Shown piece after piece: positions 8,767 through 18,384 of a DNA stretch of 64,000 nt. The notes under the pieces are model-generated. The model was given only the letters and a program-made list of their open reading frames with translations, made no database searches and was not told the origin of the DNA. This stretch comes from Brevibacterium sp. XM4083 (GTDB taxonomy: Bacteria > Actinomycetota > Actinomycetes > Actinomycetales > Brevibacteriaceae): contig NZ_VFYR02000001.1 in NCBI RefSeq assembly GCF_006489205.2, forward strand, positions 794,563 to 858,562. Reading direction: 5' to 3'. Positions within the stretch are counted from its first letter, which is position 1; every line of letters starts with the position of its first letter. The translations under genes were made by a program, and so were the position numbers.

Positions 8767-9733
8767 CGGCCACAGTCTGTGCGTTGAGGGACGTACGCAG
8801 ACTATCGGGAGACGTCCCGGTCCACCATTCACGGGGGATCTCCGTGACATCGATGCGGACATCGGGGTTGAGCACCGCCAGGGAGACTGCCGCCGTGCTC
8901 GGGAGGCTGCGGATGACCGATTCCGCCGGCAGGTTGATCAGGCGCAGTTCGATCGGCAGTCCGACGTGTTTGATCCGCACCCGGTCGTCGGCTCCGAGCT
9001 TCGCCAGGAACTCCGCGGACTCACGACGGTGCGGGTAGTAGGTGATCGGACCGGCGGCGAGCAGACCCTCGAGCCAGGCGAGGTAGGCCTCTTCGCGGAT
9101 GAGTCCGTCAGCGGCCAGCGAGGATCCGATGACCGGAGTGTCCCGCGAATGGCTGCCGCCGGTGGGCAGCGACTGGAGGTGTTCGAAACGATGCCGGGTG
9201 ATCTCCGCCCCGGTGCGCAGAAAGGCATTGCGCAGCGCCTTCGGCACGGGAAGCGCGGTGTGCCAGCGGAGCTTGCCCCCGGAGGCCAGGCCGCGCAGTC
9301 GGTCGGCGACATAGGCGGCCATGACCTCCCGGGACGGCTTGAGCTTCTGACGTGGGCGCACGAGCGGTCCCCGCTTGGCGGCGAGGGTCTCAATCGTCGA
9401 GTACGTCGCCAGCCCGTCATCGAGGATGACGATCTCCGGCATCCGCCGTTCCAGGTACGCCATCGACAGCGCTTTGTGCACCTGGCCCGAGCAGGCGTCA
9501 CCGATGTAGATACTCGACGGCGACATCTTCCTGAGGATGCCCGGCTTGGCCCCCTCGCGTTCGAGGCGAACGCGCTTGGGCAGCCAGGCGGGGTCGAAGG
9601 CGTCGAGGAACGACGTCATCCCCTTCGCGTTCGCGCGAGCTCGGATGAGCAGCTCTTCGTGCGGTTCGTGCGCTTCGAGCGCGGAGAGGAACTGGAGAGG
9701 CGATTCTGCGAAAGCGATCGCCGTGCGAGCCAT
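8750..9733 (-). CDS. Polysialyltransferase-like/GT52-like glycosyltransferase
   Basis: 327 aa. It starts MARTAIAFAESPLQFLSALEA and has IYIGDACSGQVHKAL and VILDDGLATYSTIE, a pattern like sialyl- and polysialyltransferases of the GT52/POLYST clan. Towards the C-terminus it has ITYYPHRRESAEFLAKLG and SLPSTAAVSLAVL, matching the HP-type and SxxSTA motifs used for CMP-sugar binding in that clan. It starts 1 nt after the previous gene ends, so the two are translated together. It probably transfers a nonulosonic acid or another sugar onto the envelope polymer. Confidence 0.72.
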   Translation of the reverse strand: MARTAIAFAESPLQFLSALEAHEPHEELLIRARANAKGMTSFLDAFDPAWLPKRVRLEREGAKPGILRKMSPSSIYIGDACSGQVHKALSMAYLERRMPEIVILDDGLATYSTIETLAAKRGPLVRPRQKLKPSREVMAAYVADRLRGLASGGKLRWHTALPVPKALRNAFLRTGAEITRHRFEHLQSLPTGGSHSRDTPVIGSSLAADGLIREEAYLAWLEGLLAAGPITYYPHRRESAEFLAKLGADDRVRIKHVGLPIELRLINLPAESVIRSLPSTAAVSLAVLNPDVRIDVTEIPREWWTGTSPDSLRTSLNAQTVAGDLDS

Positions 9734-9734
9734 G

Positions 9735-11126
9735 TCAGCGGCGTCCGGTCAGCTTGGCGACGTCGATCTTGATCCCACGGCGGTCGAGCTTCGAGAGCGC
9801 GGACTTCGCATTCTTGCGCAGGATCCGCTTCCCCGTGCGCAGCACTCGCCCGCGGTTCGACGCCTCGAGGCTGCCGGGCAGATCGAGGCGGGTGAGGCGC
9901 TTGCGTTTGAAGTACACCATGTCGCCCGTGCCGACGGCCGCCGTGAGGAAGCGCACGGCGGGTTCGCGCAGGTGAGTCATGATGGTCGACTGCATGCAGT
10001 AGGTGACGGCGTCGATGAGAGCATTGAAGTCCTTGAGCCCGCGGCCGCCCGGTCGGTCCTCGAGGACATAGCCGCCGCGATTGAGCGCATCGACGATCGT
10101 CAGCGGGATGCGGTTGCTGTTCTGATACGGGGCGATCCGCTCGAGGAGCAGCTCCGTGCCGACGACAGCGGTCTCGGTTCCGTACAGCGCTTGGGTGGTC
10201 ACGAGCCCGGTGGAGAAGCACGAGACGACGAGCCGGGGCTGCGTCCGGGATGCCACCACCTCGGCGAGGACGGGCACATCAGCGAGGACGAAGCGCAGGC
10301 CGAGGGCCTCCGCGCGCCGCCTCAGCGGTTCGGCGACGGTCCGGGCCGATGTCGGGTGGGGCTTGAAGATCACCGTGCCCACTCCGCGCTTCTTCACCTC
10401 GTCGAGCATGTCGAGGTGGAGCTGGATCTCCTCCTCCTCGGTGATGAGCTCGATCTCCGCAAGGTACTGGCCGAGGACCAGGGCGCTGTCGTCGATCGGA
10501 TTCGACAGGCCCGCAGAGGTCAGGGCGTCGTCGGATTCCTGGGCCATCTCCTCGATGACCGGACGGAGTTCGTCGACGGTCAGGGCGATGCGATTCGGAG
10601 CGTGTTCGGCGAGCTGCCGGGGCATGACTCCGGGAAGCAGGTCGGTGTAGTGGACGTTCTCGAGGCGCTGCCAGAGCGGACGACCGAGGGGATTGCGCAC
10701 CGGCCCGTAGCTCATCAGGCCGTCGGAGTGCACGGAGATCGGAGCGTCGGCGAAGACCTGGGTGAGCGCGTGTGCCGGATGGCCGGGCAGCGACTCGACG
10801 ACGAGGGAGATGTCCTCGTCAGGGGAGAGCGACCACAGGTGTTCGAGCAGCGTGCGCATGATCGGCGCCCGCGTCGGCGAGATGCCGAACTGCTTGGGGT
10901 GGCTCGGCCAGATGGCGGCATTCCAGTCGACGACCGAATCGAACCGACTGAGCAGGGTCGTCGAGCCGAGCAGGTCGATCGCCGATGGGGTGATCTCGGG
11001 CGCGTAGGCGTTGTTGGCGACCACGAGGATGCGGCGTTCGTCGGCCGACCCGAAGTGACCGGCGTTGATGTTCGCGGCCACGTTGGCGAGCTGATACAGG
11101 GTGGAGACCTGGATGAGCTGTGTCAT
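9735..11126 (-). CDS. Polysialyltransferase-family protein (POLYST-like)
   Basis: 463 aa. Features typical of alpha-2,8-polysialyltransferase-family proteins are the N-terminal QVSTLYQLANVAANI, GTVIFKPHPTSART around residue 255 (the HP motif) and VVSCFSTGLVTTQALYG around residue 305 (the SxxSTG motif). The two motifs bind the CMP moiety and acceptor in the family. Its start codon overlaps the stop of the upstream GT2 gene (ATGA), so the genes are coupled. Given CMP-nonulosonate synthesis just upstream, a role in building a nonulosonate-containing wall or capsule polymer is likely. Linkage and acceptor are unknown. Confidence 0.78.
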   Translation of the reverse strand: MTQLIQVSTLYQLANVAANINAGHFGSADERRILVVANNAYAPEITPSAIDLLGSTTLLSRFDSVVDWNAAIWPSHPKQFGISPTRAPIMRTLLEHLWSLSPDEDISLVVESLPGHPAHALTQVFADAPISVHSDGLMSYGPVRNPLGRPLWQRLENVHYTDLLPGVMPRQLAEHAPNRIALTVDELRPVIEEMAQESDDALTSAGLSNPIDDSALVLGQYLAEIELITEEEEIQLHLDMLDEVKKRGVGTVIFKPHPTSARTVAEPLRRRAEALGLRFVLADVPVLAEVVASRTQPRLVVSCFSTGLVTTQALYGTETAVVGTELLLERIAPYQNSNRIPLTIVDALNRGGYVLEDRPGGRGLKDFNALIDAVTYCMQSTIMTHLREPAVRFLTAAVGTGDMVYFKRKRLTRLDLPGSLEASNRGRVLRTGKRILRKNAKSALSKLDRRGIKIDVAKLTGRR

Positions 11127-12097
11127 GCCTGTGCCCTCCTCAGAACCGGGGCGATGACCGGAACTCGGTCATCGCCGAACTTCTCGACCACCCGATCGAC
11201 GAGTTCGGGTTTGATCATCTTGACGTTCGTCGTCGCACCGGCGAACAGCTTCTGCTTCACCTCGGCGGTCATCTGGTCCGATCGTTTGACGAGCTGGTGG
11301 TAGAGGATCGACAGGAAGTTCCGCACGGCCTTCGTCTCGAACTCGTCGATCTCCGGGTCGCTCTCGAGCATTGCGAAGACGGTCCGGAAGGCCGGGATGA
11401 AGTCGAGCTGCCGTTCGTCGTAGATCGAGGTCAGCGACGTCGACATTCCCTTGCGGTAGCACAGGCCTGCGGAGTTGATGACGGCGAACGAATCCGACTC
11501 GAGGTGCTGTCGCCACGTCCAGGGGCGGTCCTCACAGGTCCGCAGGGCGGGATCGAAGGTGAGCAGGCCGCGATCGGCCATGCTGCGGGTGAAGATGCCC
11601 GTCCAGCACGCCGGGTAGTCGACCATCGTCGGCATGTTCGCGGGCATGATGTAGTCGCGCGGATTGAGCGGACGGTTCCGGAGAGCACAGGGCGCCTGGT
11701 TGAGGCTGCGCTTGGTGCCTTCGACGAGGACGTAGTCGATCTTGACGAAGTCGACGCCGAGTCCGGTGATCGCATCCGTCATCTTCCGCAGGTGACCCGG
11801 CGCGTACCAGTCGTCTCCGTCGAGGTAGGTGATGGTCTGGCCGGTGGACGCCTCGAGCGCCAAGTTGCGCGACGCCGAGACACCGAGCGAGGTGGGGTTC
11901 TCGATGGTCACGAGATTGAGTTTGTCCTCGTACTCGGCGATGACTTCAGCCGAGTGGTCCTCCGAGCCGTCGTTGACGACGAGGACTTCGAGTTCGTCGG
12001 GGGCGAACCCCTGCATGGTCAAGCTCTTGAGACTGCTCCCAATGGTCTGTTCGGCGTTCTTCGCCGCGATGATGACGCTGGTCAGGGGAGTGGTCAT
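11123..12097 (-). CDS. GT2 family glycosyltransferase
   Basis: 324 aa. It is a classic GT-A fold enzyme: SVIIAAKNAEQTIGSSLKSL at the N-terminus, VVNDGSEDHS, SASRNLALEAS and the metal-binding LDGDDWY at about residues 92-98. Later CEDRPWTWR resembles the acceptor-site ED motif. AAGGA precedes the start. No TM helix follows, so the enzyme is probably cytoplasmic or peripheral. It is the first of four co-directional transferase genes after a hairpin terminator, which suggests that this sub-operon has its own promoter. Confidence 0.88.
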   Translation of the reverse strand: MTTPLTSVIIAAKNAEQTIGSSLKSLTMQGFAPDELEVLVVNDGSEDHSAEVIAEYEDKLNLVTIENPTSLGVSASRNLALEASTGQTITYLDGDDWYAPGHLRKMTDAITGLGVDFVKIDYVLVEGTKRSLNQAPCALRNRPLNPRDYIMPANMPTMVDYPACWTGIFTRSMADRGLLTFDPALRTCEDRPWTWRQHLESDSFAVINSAGLCYRKGMSTSLTSIYDERQLDFIPAFRTVFAMLESDPEIDEFETKAVRNFLSILYHQLVKRSDQMTAEVKQKLFAGATTNVKMIKPELVDRVVEKFGDDRVPVIAPVLRRAQA

Positions 12098-12374
12098 GGG
12101 GTCCTTTCGCTGCTGAGCACGGCCGCAGGGGAATGCCGCACGTGCATGGGCTCAGACGATGGTAGACACGGCTGAGTAACAGCAGGTGACGACAGGGTTA
12201 ACGACACGGTTCGAGGAGTTCACCGAAGGTTGGCCTCGAGAGGCCGGCTGCGTGCGGATTCCGCTGTGCCGGATTCCGCACGCAGGCACGGTTCTGTCCT
12301 ATGCGCACGGGAAACCGCCCCGACGGACACCTGTCCGTCGGGGCGGTTCGCCTGCTGACTTCAGAGGACTGAGA
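12098..12374 (-). other. Gap within the nonulosonate cluster
   Basis: About 280 bp between the synthase gene and the glycosyltransferase genes, holding a strong hairpin at 12313-12348. The remainder should carry a promoter for the transferase genes, but no clear -10/-35 pair is visible. Confidence 0.5.
12313..12348 (-). terminator. Terminator hairpin after neuB-like gene
   Basis: Perfect 17-bp stem (AACCGCCCCGACGGACA and its complement) with a 2-nt loop, 26 bp past the stop codon. There is no U-run, as is common in actinobacteria. It splits precursor-synthesis genes from transferase genes. Confidence 0.85.
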
Positions 12375-13262
<888 letters not shown>

Positions 13263-13391
13263 GAATCCTGCTTTCGTTCGTACGCGGTGAGTGCCGCCGC
13301 GCGGGGTGGGTGGTGCGATTCCTTGTGGAGTTGTGTCTGCGGTGTGGAGTTGTCGGTGGGGCCGCCGGGAGGCCGCGCTCCGGTGTCTGGC

Positions 13392-14624
13392 TCAGCTGCG
13401 GGCGGGAATGAGGTCGCAGACCTCACGGACCGCGCCCCGTCCGCCGGGCCGGTCGAGAACGACTCGAGCGGCGGCGAGCACCTTGGGGTGGGCGTCCGCG
13501 ACGGCGATCGGCCACCCGACGACGTCGAAGGCTTCGAGGTCGTTGATGTCGTTGCCGACATAGGCGACGCGGGTGGCGTCGAGGCCCTGCGCGTCGATCC
13601 ACGACCGCAGAACCTCCGACTTATTGTCCACACCCTGGGTTACGTCGATATGAAGTTTCTCCGCCCTGCGGGTGACCACAGGGTTGCGTTCCTTTGAGAG
13701 AATCATGACAGGGAAACCTGTTTTCACCAAGCGTGAGATTCCCATTCCGTCGCCGCGATGGACCCTGACCTGCTCGTTTCCGTCCTCATCGACATAGGCG
13801 CCGTCGTCGGTGTGGACGCCGTCGAAGTCCGTGACGAGCGCGTCGACGTCGATGACCTGAGCCGTCTCCTGCGTCGAGGCGATCGCGCGGACCAGCGTGA
13901 GGTCGGACATGTCGTCGATCTCGCGGGCGTGCTCGGGCGGGACCTCCTCGATGCCGACCCGGCCGAAGAAGCGGTGTCCGCTCTCGAGCAGCCCGGCCGT
14001 GCGCATGACGTAGAACGCCCCGGTCTCGTTGAAGTGCTTGGCTCGGTCCTGGCGCCGTGGGCGAAAGGCCTTGTCATGGCCGACGGCGACCGCCTCGGCG
14101 TCGTCGTCGAGGCGCCAGAGGAACGAATGGTCCTCGACGGCGGAGAACACGACGTCGTCCTGTCCGTCGGCGACCCGGCACACGGCATTGTCGATCGAGG
14201 CGGAGTCGATGAACGGCGACGTGCACTGCATGAACACGGTGACGTCGAAGTCCTCGTCGAGGGTGTTCAAGGTGTGGATGATCGCCGATTCGCTCGTCGC
14301 TGTGTCCCCGGCGATCTCCGCGGGACGGTGGGACACCTCGGCGCCGGCCCGGATCGCCTCCGCGGCGATGCCCTCGTGGTCGGTCGAGACGATGACCCGG
14401 TCGATGCTCGGGGTGGCCTTCGCCGCGTTGATCGCCCGGGCGAGCAGCGAGACGCCCGCGACCTTCTGGAGGTTCTTCAGGGGGATGCCCTTCGATCCGC
14501 CGCGGGCGGGGATGATGGCGACGGTTCGCGATGTGTTCGGCTCGGATGTCCTCGTGTCCACCGAGGTGGGAGCGGGTGTCGCCGAGGCGGGAGCTGGGTG
14601 GTTCGGGATGGCGGTGTCAGTCAC
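13392..14624 (-). CDS. CMP-nonulosonate synthetase fused to HAD phosphatase
   Basis: 410 aa with two domains. Residues about 34-255 are an acylneuraminate cytidylyltransferase: VAIIPARGGSKGIPLKN, RVIVSTDHEGIA, QCTSPF, and HFNETGAFYV. Residues about 262-405 are a KdsC-like HAD phosphatase: VTDFDGVHTDD with the Asp pair at 266/268, MILSKERNPVV, and YVGNDINDLEAF near residue 357. The arrangement mirrors vertebrate CMAS, but the HAD Asp residues are intact, so phosphatase activity is plausible. Together with the NeuB-type enzyme this could give synthase, 9-phosphatase and CMP activation in two genes. GTG 14624 follows a TAGGTT box by 9 nt, so it is probably leaderless. The first 33 aa are Pro/Thr/Ala-rich. 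Confidence 0.88.
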   Translation of the reverse strand: MTDTAIPNHPAPASATPAPTSVDTRTSEPNTSRTVAIIPARGGSKGIPLKNLQKVAGVSLLARAINAAKATPSIDRVIVSTDHEGIAAEAIRAGAEVSHRPAEIAGDTATSESAIIHTLNTLDEDFDVTVFMQCTSPFIDSASIDNAVCRVADGQDDVVFSAVEDHSFLWRLDDDAEAVAVGHDKAFRPRRQDRAKHFNETGAFYVMRTAGLLESGHRFFGRVGIEEVPPEHAREIDDMSDLTLVRAIASTQETAQVIDVDALVTDFDGVHTDDGAYVDEDGNEQVRVHRGDGMGISRLVKTGFPVMILSKERNPVVTRRAEKLHIDVTQGVDNKSEVLRSWIDAQGLDATRVAYVGNDINDLEAFDVVGWPIAVADAHPKVLAAARVVLDRPGGRGAVREVCDLIPARS

Positions 14625-14633
14625 AATGCCCCG

Positions 14634-14639
14634 AACCTA
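14634..14639 (-). promoter_or_regulatory. Putative -10 box (TAGGTT) of the nonulosonate operon
   Basis: Located 9 nt upstream of GTG 14624 with no ribosome binding site between, as expected for a leaderless transcript in actinobacteria. Confidence 0.5.
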
Positions 14640-14707
14640 ACGACGGGCCGTGACGCGCAGGTGAACAGCCGGTGTCGCCGAGGCGACCCCGTCATGTCGA
14701 GTTCAGG

Positions 14708-16894
14708 TCAGCGCCAGGTGACGTTCCACATCCTGTTGTTCCACGCCTCGAACGGGATGACCTCGCCGGTGTAGATCGGCCAGAAGTACGCGAACGCGAG
14801 CACCGCGGCGGCGAGGATGAGACCGACGCCGAGGCGGCGGGCCAGCAGCGTCCACGAGGGCCGGCCGCCTCGGCGCCGGGAGACGCGGGAGGTTTCGGGG
14901 GATGTCGGAGTGCCGGTCGCCGGTGGCTGGCCGGGGGGCATTGTCGTGTCGGTGTCCGGTGACTGACCGGCGACTGTCTGTGGTTCGGGAGCGGAACCCG
15001 GCGTCGCCGGGGACGGTCGGACCGCCTCGGCGAATGGGGGAGCGGGATTCCGCCTGCCCCACAGCAGGGTCAGGCAGTACGTGAGCGCGAGGACGACGAA
15101 GGGCACCATGACGATCGTGTAGAACGTGAAGATCGTCCGCTCCTGGTAGGCGAACCACGGCAGCCACGTCGCGGCGAGTCCGGCGAGGATGACCCCGCAG
15201 CGGACGTCGCGGCGGATGATCCACGCGGCGAGGACGATGAGGAGCGCGACGGGTGCCAGACCCCAGATGACGGGGTTGCCCACCGAGGTGATCGCCGAGG
15301 AGCACCGGATCGCCTCGCACCCGAGATCGCCCTGGTTGAGGGATTCGTAGTAGAACGACGTCGGCCGCCACTGGACGATCCAGCCCCACGGGTTGGACAT
15401 GTAGGGGTGCTCGGCGTCGAGGCCGACGTGGAACGAGTACGCCGTGTAGTGGTAGCGCGCGAGCGAGGGCAGCCAGTACAGCCACGACGGCAGGGACTGC
15501 CACCAGCCGGGCGTCTCGGCCGCCCACTGCCGGTCCCAGCCGTCGTCGGAGAGGATCCAGCCCGTCCACGTCGCGATGTAGGTGATGAGGGCGACCGGCA
15601 CGAGCGAGAGGAACGCCGGGATGCTGTCGCGGATGAGGGCGCCGAGCCACGGATGGACGACGCCGGCGCGGAAACGGGAATGGACGTCCCAGGCGACGAC
15701 GAGGATGCCGAACGCCGCCAGGGCATAGAGGCCCGACCATTTCACGCCGGTGGCGAGTCCCAGGCTGATGCCCGCGGCGATGAGCCAGGGTCGCGCGCCG
15801 AGGCGGGGGCCGAAGTTGATCGCGTCGGCGACCTTGGCGCGGGCGGACTTCGCGGCGGGGCTCTGGGCTTCTGCGGCGTGGCTGGCTGCGGGGTCTGCGG
15901 CGGATTCGCTCGTCGGCGGGGGAGCGCTGTCGAGTCCCGCGGTCCAGCGGGCGAGTCGCTTCGTCACCTGCTCGCGGTCGAGGAGGATGAAATAGAAGGC
16001 GAGCAGGATGAAGGCCATGAGCACGATGTCGAGCAGGCTCGTGCGGGAGTGGACGAAGTGCTCGCCGTCGACGGCGAGCAGACCTGCGGCCACGCATGCG
16101 AAGAAGGCTGATCGGAACAGCTTCCAGGCGACGAGGCCGATGAGGAAGATCGTCAGGGTGCCGACGATGGCGACGGAGAAGCGCCAACCGAAGGAGTCGT
16201 CGGCGCCGAAGAGGTCGATGCCCCATCCGATGACCCATTTGCCCAGCGGCGGATGGACGACGTACTCGGGGCCGGACTCGATGACGCTCGGGTCGCCGGC
16301 GTTGAACGAGTCGTCGGCGTTCTCCGGCCAGGCGCGCTCGTAGCCGAAGGTGACGACCGAGTAGGCATCCTTGACGTAGTAGGTCTCGTCGAAGATCAGC
16401 CGCGGCGGGAAATCGAGGCGGAAGAGGCGCAGAGCGCCGCTGATGAGAGTGATGACGATGAGTGCCGGCCACATCCACACCGGAGCCCGGGTCGCCCACA
16501 TGCCCGCGGAGAAGGTCGTCCTGCGCAGAGCCGCAGCTCCGGCGAGGACAGCCTCGCGCCGGCGGGCCCGGGTCTCGCGTGCGACGCGGCGCGACGGGCC
16601 GGTGTTCTGTCTGCGGTCTGTGCGGGCGGATGACTCCGCCGTCGGTGACATCTCCTCGCGCACGGCCGCTCGGGCCGCCGAGGTGGCCGCAGCCTCTGTC
16701 GTCGGCTCTGGGCTGGCCGCCGGCTTGCGGCCGGTCGTCGGGTCAGGGGCGCTCGACGACTCGGGGCCGGTCGTCGGGTCAGGGGCGCTCGACGACTTGC
16801 GGTCGGTCGTCGGGTCAGTGTTGCCCGACGACTCGGGGCGGGTCGTCGGGTCGGAGGACCGCCTCGGCGATGGGGGATCATGGGGAGCTGTCAT
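14708..16894 (-). CDS. pmt: Polyprenyl-phosphate-mannose-protein mannosyltransferase (Pmt)
   Basis: 728 aa from ATG 16894; GTG 16897 is equally close. It transfers mannose from polyprenyl-phosphate-mannose to Ser/Thr of exported proteins. Seen: a disordered N-terminus of about 135 aa, a TM helix, then the catalytic first loop with PRLIFDETYYVKDAYS (Asp169-Glu170), VVHPPLGKWVIGWGI, VDGEHFVHSRTSLLDIVLMAF, and further TM helices ending in a C-terminal aromatic motif. The long upstream frame is rejected because TAGACT (16903-16908) sits 8 nt before the chosen start. The N-terminus contains 12-residue repeats (DPTTGxESSSAP). Divergent DUF4190 genes and rsmI follow, a pmt/rsmI neighbourhood known in actinobacteria. 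Confidence 0.9.
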   Translation of the reverse strand: MTAPHDPPSPRRSSDPTTRPESSGNTDPTTDRKSSSAPDPTTGPESSSAPDPTTGRKPAASPEPTTEAAATSAARAAVREEMSPTAESSARTDRRQNTGPSRRVARETRARRREAVLAGAAALRRTTFSAGMWATRAPVWMWPALIVITLISGALRLFRLDFPPRLIFDETYYVKDAYSVVTFGYERAWPENADDSFNAGDPSVIESGPEYVVHPPLGKWVIGWGIDLFGADDSFGWRFSVAIVGTLTIFLIGLVAWKLFRSAFFACVAAGLLAVDGEHFVHSRTSLLDIVLMAFILLAFYFILLDREQVTKRLARWTAGLDSAPPPTSESAADPAASHAAEAQSPAAKSARAKVADAINFGPRLGARPWLIAAGISLGLATGVKWSGLYALAAFGILVVAWDVHSRFRAGVVHPWLGALIRDSIPAFLSLVPVALITYIATWTGWILSDDGWDRQWAAETPGWWQSLPSWLYWLPSLARYHYTAYSFHVGLDAEHPYMSNPWGWIVQWRPTSFYYESLNQGDLGCEAIRCSSAITSVGNPVIWGLAPVALLIVLAAWIIRRDVRCGVILAGLAATWLPWFAYQERTIFTFYTIVMVPFVVLALTYCLTLLWGRRNPAPPFAEAVRPSPATPGSAPEPQTVAGQSPDTDTTMPPGQPPATGTPTSPETSRVSRRRGGRPSWTLLARRLGVGLILAAAVLAFAYFWPIYTGEVIPFEAWNNRMWNVTWR
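16719..16855 (-). repeat. 36-bp tandem repeats in the pmt N-terminus
   Basis: About four in-frame units of 36 bp (16755-16790 and 16791-16826 are the best; flanking units are partial). They encode DPTTGPESSSAP-type repeats, and the length can vary without frameshift. Confidence 0.8.
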
Positions 16895-16902
16895 CACCGC
16901 CA

Positions 16903-16908
16903 AGTCTA
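16903..16908 (-). promoter_or_regulatory. Putative -10 box (TAGACT) of pmt
   Basis: TAGACT on the minus strand lies 8 nt before the start codon, fitting leaderless transcription. Confidence 0.5.
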
Positions 16909-17051
16909 GGGTGCGGCGCCGACCAGCCCGTTCAGCTTGCGCTCGGTCGTGTCTCGGACGTCGGGCCGCCTCGGCGCGCGTCATTCCCTGCTGCCGCCCT
17001 GTGGCGGCGCAGTGGTGCAAATGGCGGTATCGCACGCGGGGGAAGGCAGTT

Positions 17052-17057
17052 AGGCTG
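17052..17057 (+). promoter_or_regulatory. Putative -10 box (TAGGCT) of the first DUF4190 gene
   Basis: TAGGCT lies about 60 nt before the likely start codon in the divergent region between pmt and the DUF4190 gene. Confidence 0.4.
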
Positions 17058-17118
17058 ATCACTACAGGCATTGCACAACGTGCTGTGCGAGAAGTTCCGT
17101 GTACGAGCGAAGACGGTG

Positions 17119-17769
17119 ATGAGAGTGTCGAACAACCCGAACTACCGCCCGAGCGACCCACCCCAGGTCGGTTCCCAGCAGTTCGGCTCCGAATACGGAG
17201 CGTCCCAGCCGTCGCTCGGTTACGGTTCCGGACAGCCCGGCTACGGCACTGGCCAGAACGGCTACGGATCGGGCCAGAGCGGCTATGACCAGGTCAGCTA
17301 CGGTGGCGGCCAGTACACGGACTACGGGCAGTACCTCGACTCGGTGGGACCCTCGGGCGGGCAGCCCGCGATGGGCCAGCCGGGCGGTTTCAGTCAGCCG
17401 GTCACCTACGGCACGTACGGTGCGCCGATGGTCGTCTACCGCAGGCCGAACACACTGGCCGGGTGGTCGATGTGGATGGGCATCATCGGCCTCGCCGGCG
17501 GTTTCGTCTGCTGGCTGCTCGCGATGATCCCGGTCATCGGGTGGCTCTTCAGCTTCCTCGCGATGCTCCTGTGGCTGGCGCCCATCCTCGCGGTGATCTT
17601 CGGGCACGTGGCGCGCGGCCAGATCAAGCGCACCGGCGAAGACGGGCGGGGTCAGGCGACGGCGGGCCTCGTCATGGGTTACATCAGCATCGGCCTGGCG
17701 ATCCTGGCCATCGTCATCATCGCGATCGTCGGGGTGAGCCTGTTCGCGATGTTCGCCGCGACGGCCTGA
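17119..17769 (+). CDS. DUF4190-domain membrane protein with Gly/Tyr/Ser/Gln-rich N-terminus
   Basis: 216 aa from ATG 17119; GTG 17125 is an alternative and an earlier ATG at 17071 has no support. Residues 1-105 are low-complexity (repeated GYGSGQ/GYGTGQ). Two TM segments follow with the DUF4190 hallmarks: NTLAGWSMWMGIIGLAGG, an insert-rich first hairpin, FGHVARGQIKRTGEDGRGQATAGLVMGY, and a terminal hydrophobic helix. The function of DUF4190 proteins is unknown. A second copy follows directly. The neighbourhood with Pmt and the Ser/Thr content make it a candidate membrane-surface protein, but this is inference only. Confidence 0.78.
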   Translation: MRVSNNPNYRPSDPPQVGSQQFGSEYGASQPSLGYGSGQPGYGTGQNGYGSGQSGYDQVSYGGGQYTDYGQYLDSVGPSGGQPAMGQPGGFSQPVTYGTYGAPMVVYRRPNTLAGWSMWMGIIGLAGGFVCWLLAMIPVIGWLFSFLAMLLWLAPILAVIFGHVARGQIKRTGEDGRGQATAGLVMGYISIGLAILAIVIIAIVGVSLFAMFAATA

Positions 17770-17922
17770 GCGGCGGACTCGACTTCACCGGGCGGCCCAC
17801 CGCCCGGCATCGGTCGCAGAGGGTGCCTCCGACGGTCGACGATGCAGGATTGCAACACGTTCGCCTTTGGTCTCGGTGCCGTGCTCGGTACGGTTGAGGG
17901 AGAATCCCCGAGGAGAGAAGTC

Positions 17923-18384
17923 ATGAGCAGTCAGAACAACTGGAACAATCCCGACATGTACTACCAGCAGCCGCAGTCCGGGCAGCCGTCGAACAGCTAC
18001 GATCCCAACGGCTACCAGGCCGCGAACAACCAGCAGGTCGCGAACTACGGAAGCGCGTACGGTCCTGCGAGCTATGGCAGCGCCGGGGTCGGCTACCAGC
18101 AGCTGGCACCCACGAACACCTTGGCGATCATCGCCCTCGTCGCCTCGATCTTCGGCACCATCTCGGGCGTCTTCCTCGCGGGCATCGCCGGGATCGTCAT
18201 GGGCCACATCGCCCGCAAGCAGATCAGGGAGCGCGGCGAGCGCGGCGACGGGATGGCGATCGCCGCCCTCTGGGTCGGCTACATCGGCACGAGTCTCTGG
18301 ATCCTCTTCTGGATCGTCTACATTCTCTTCTTCGTGGCGATCCTCGGGGTCGGATTCCTCGGCAGCGCCGGCTCGTACAGTTGA
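17923..18384 (+). CDS. DUF4190-domain membrane protein, second copy
   Basis: 153 aa. GAGGAGAG lies 7 nt before ATG 17923, which decides the start. An Asn/Gln/Tyr-rich N-terminus (MSSQNNWNNPDMYYQQPQ) of about 55 residues is followed by two TM helices with NTLAIIALVASIFG, MGHIARKQIRERGERGDGMAIAALWVGY and a final hydrophobic helix. The stop codon overlaps the earliest possible rsmI start (TTG 18381), so the two may be translationally coupled. No function is assigned. Confidence 0.82.
   Translation: MSSQNNWNNPDMYYQQPQSGQPSNSYDPNGYQAANNQQVANYGSAYGPASYGSAGVGYQQLAPTNTLAIIALVASIFGTISGVFLAGIAGIVMGHIARKQIRERGERGDGMAIAALWVGYIGTSLWILFWIVYILFFVAILGVGFLGSAGSYS

Noticed and set aside
9537..11303. Long plus-strand open frame of 588 codons opposite the glycosyltransferase genes
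   Set aside because: It is antisense to two genes with clear family motifs, rich in Arg, Glu and Gly as expected from GC-rich complement, and has no domain or ribosome binding site.
16895..17161. GTG 17161 as the pmt start (817 aa)
   Set aside because: It would overlap the divergent DUF4190 gene. The -10 box at 16903-16908 lies inside that extension and points to a start at 16894 or 16897.
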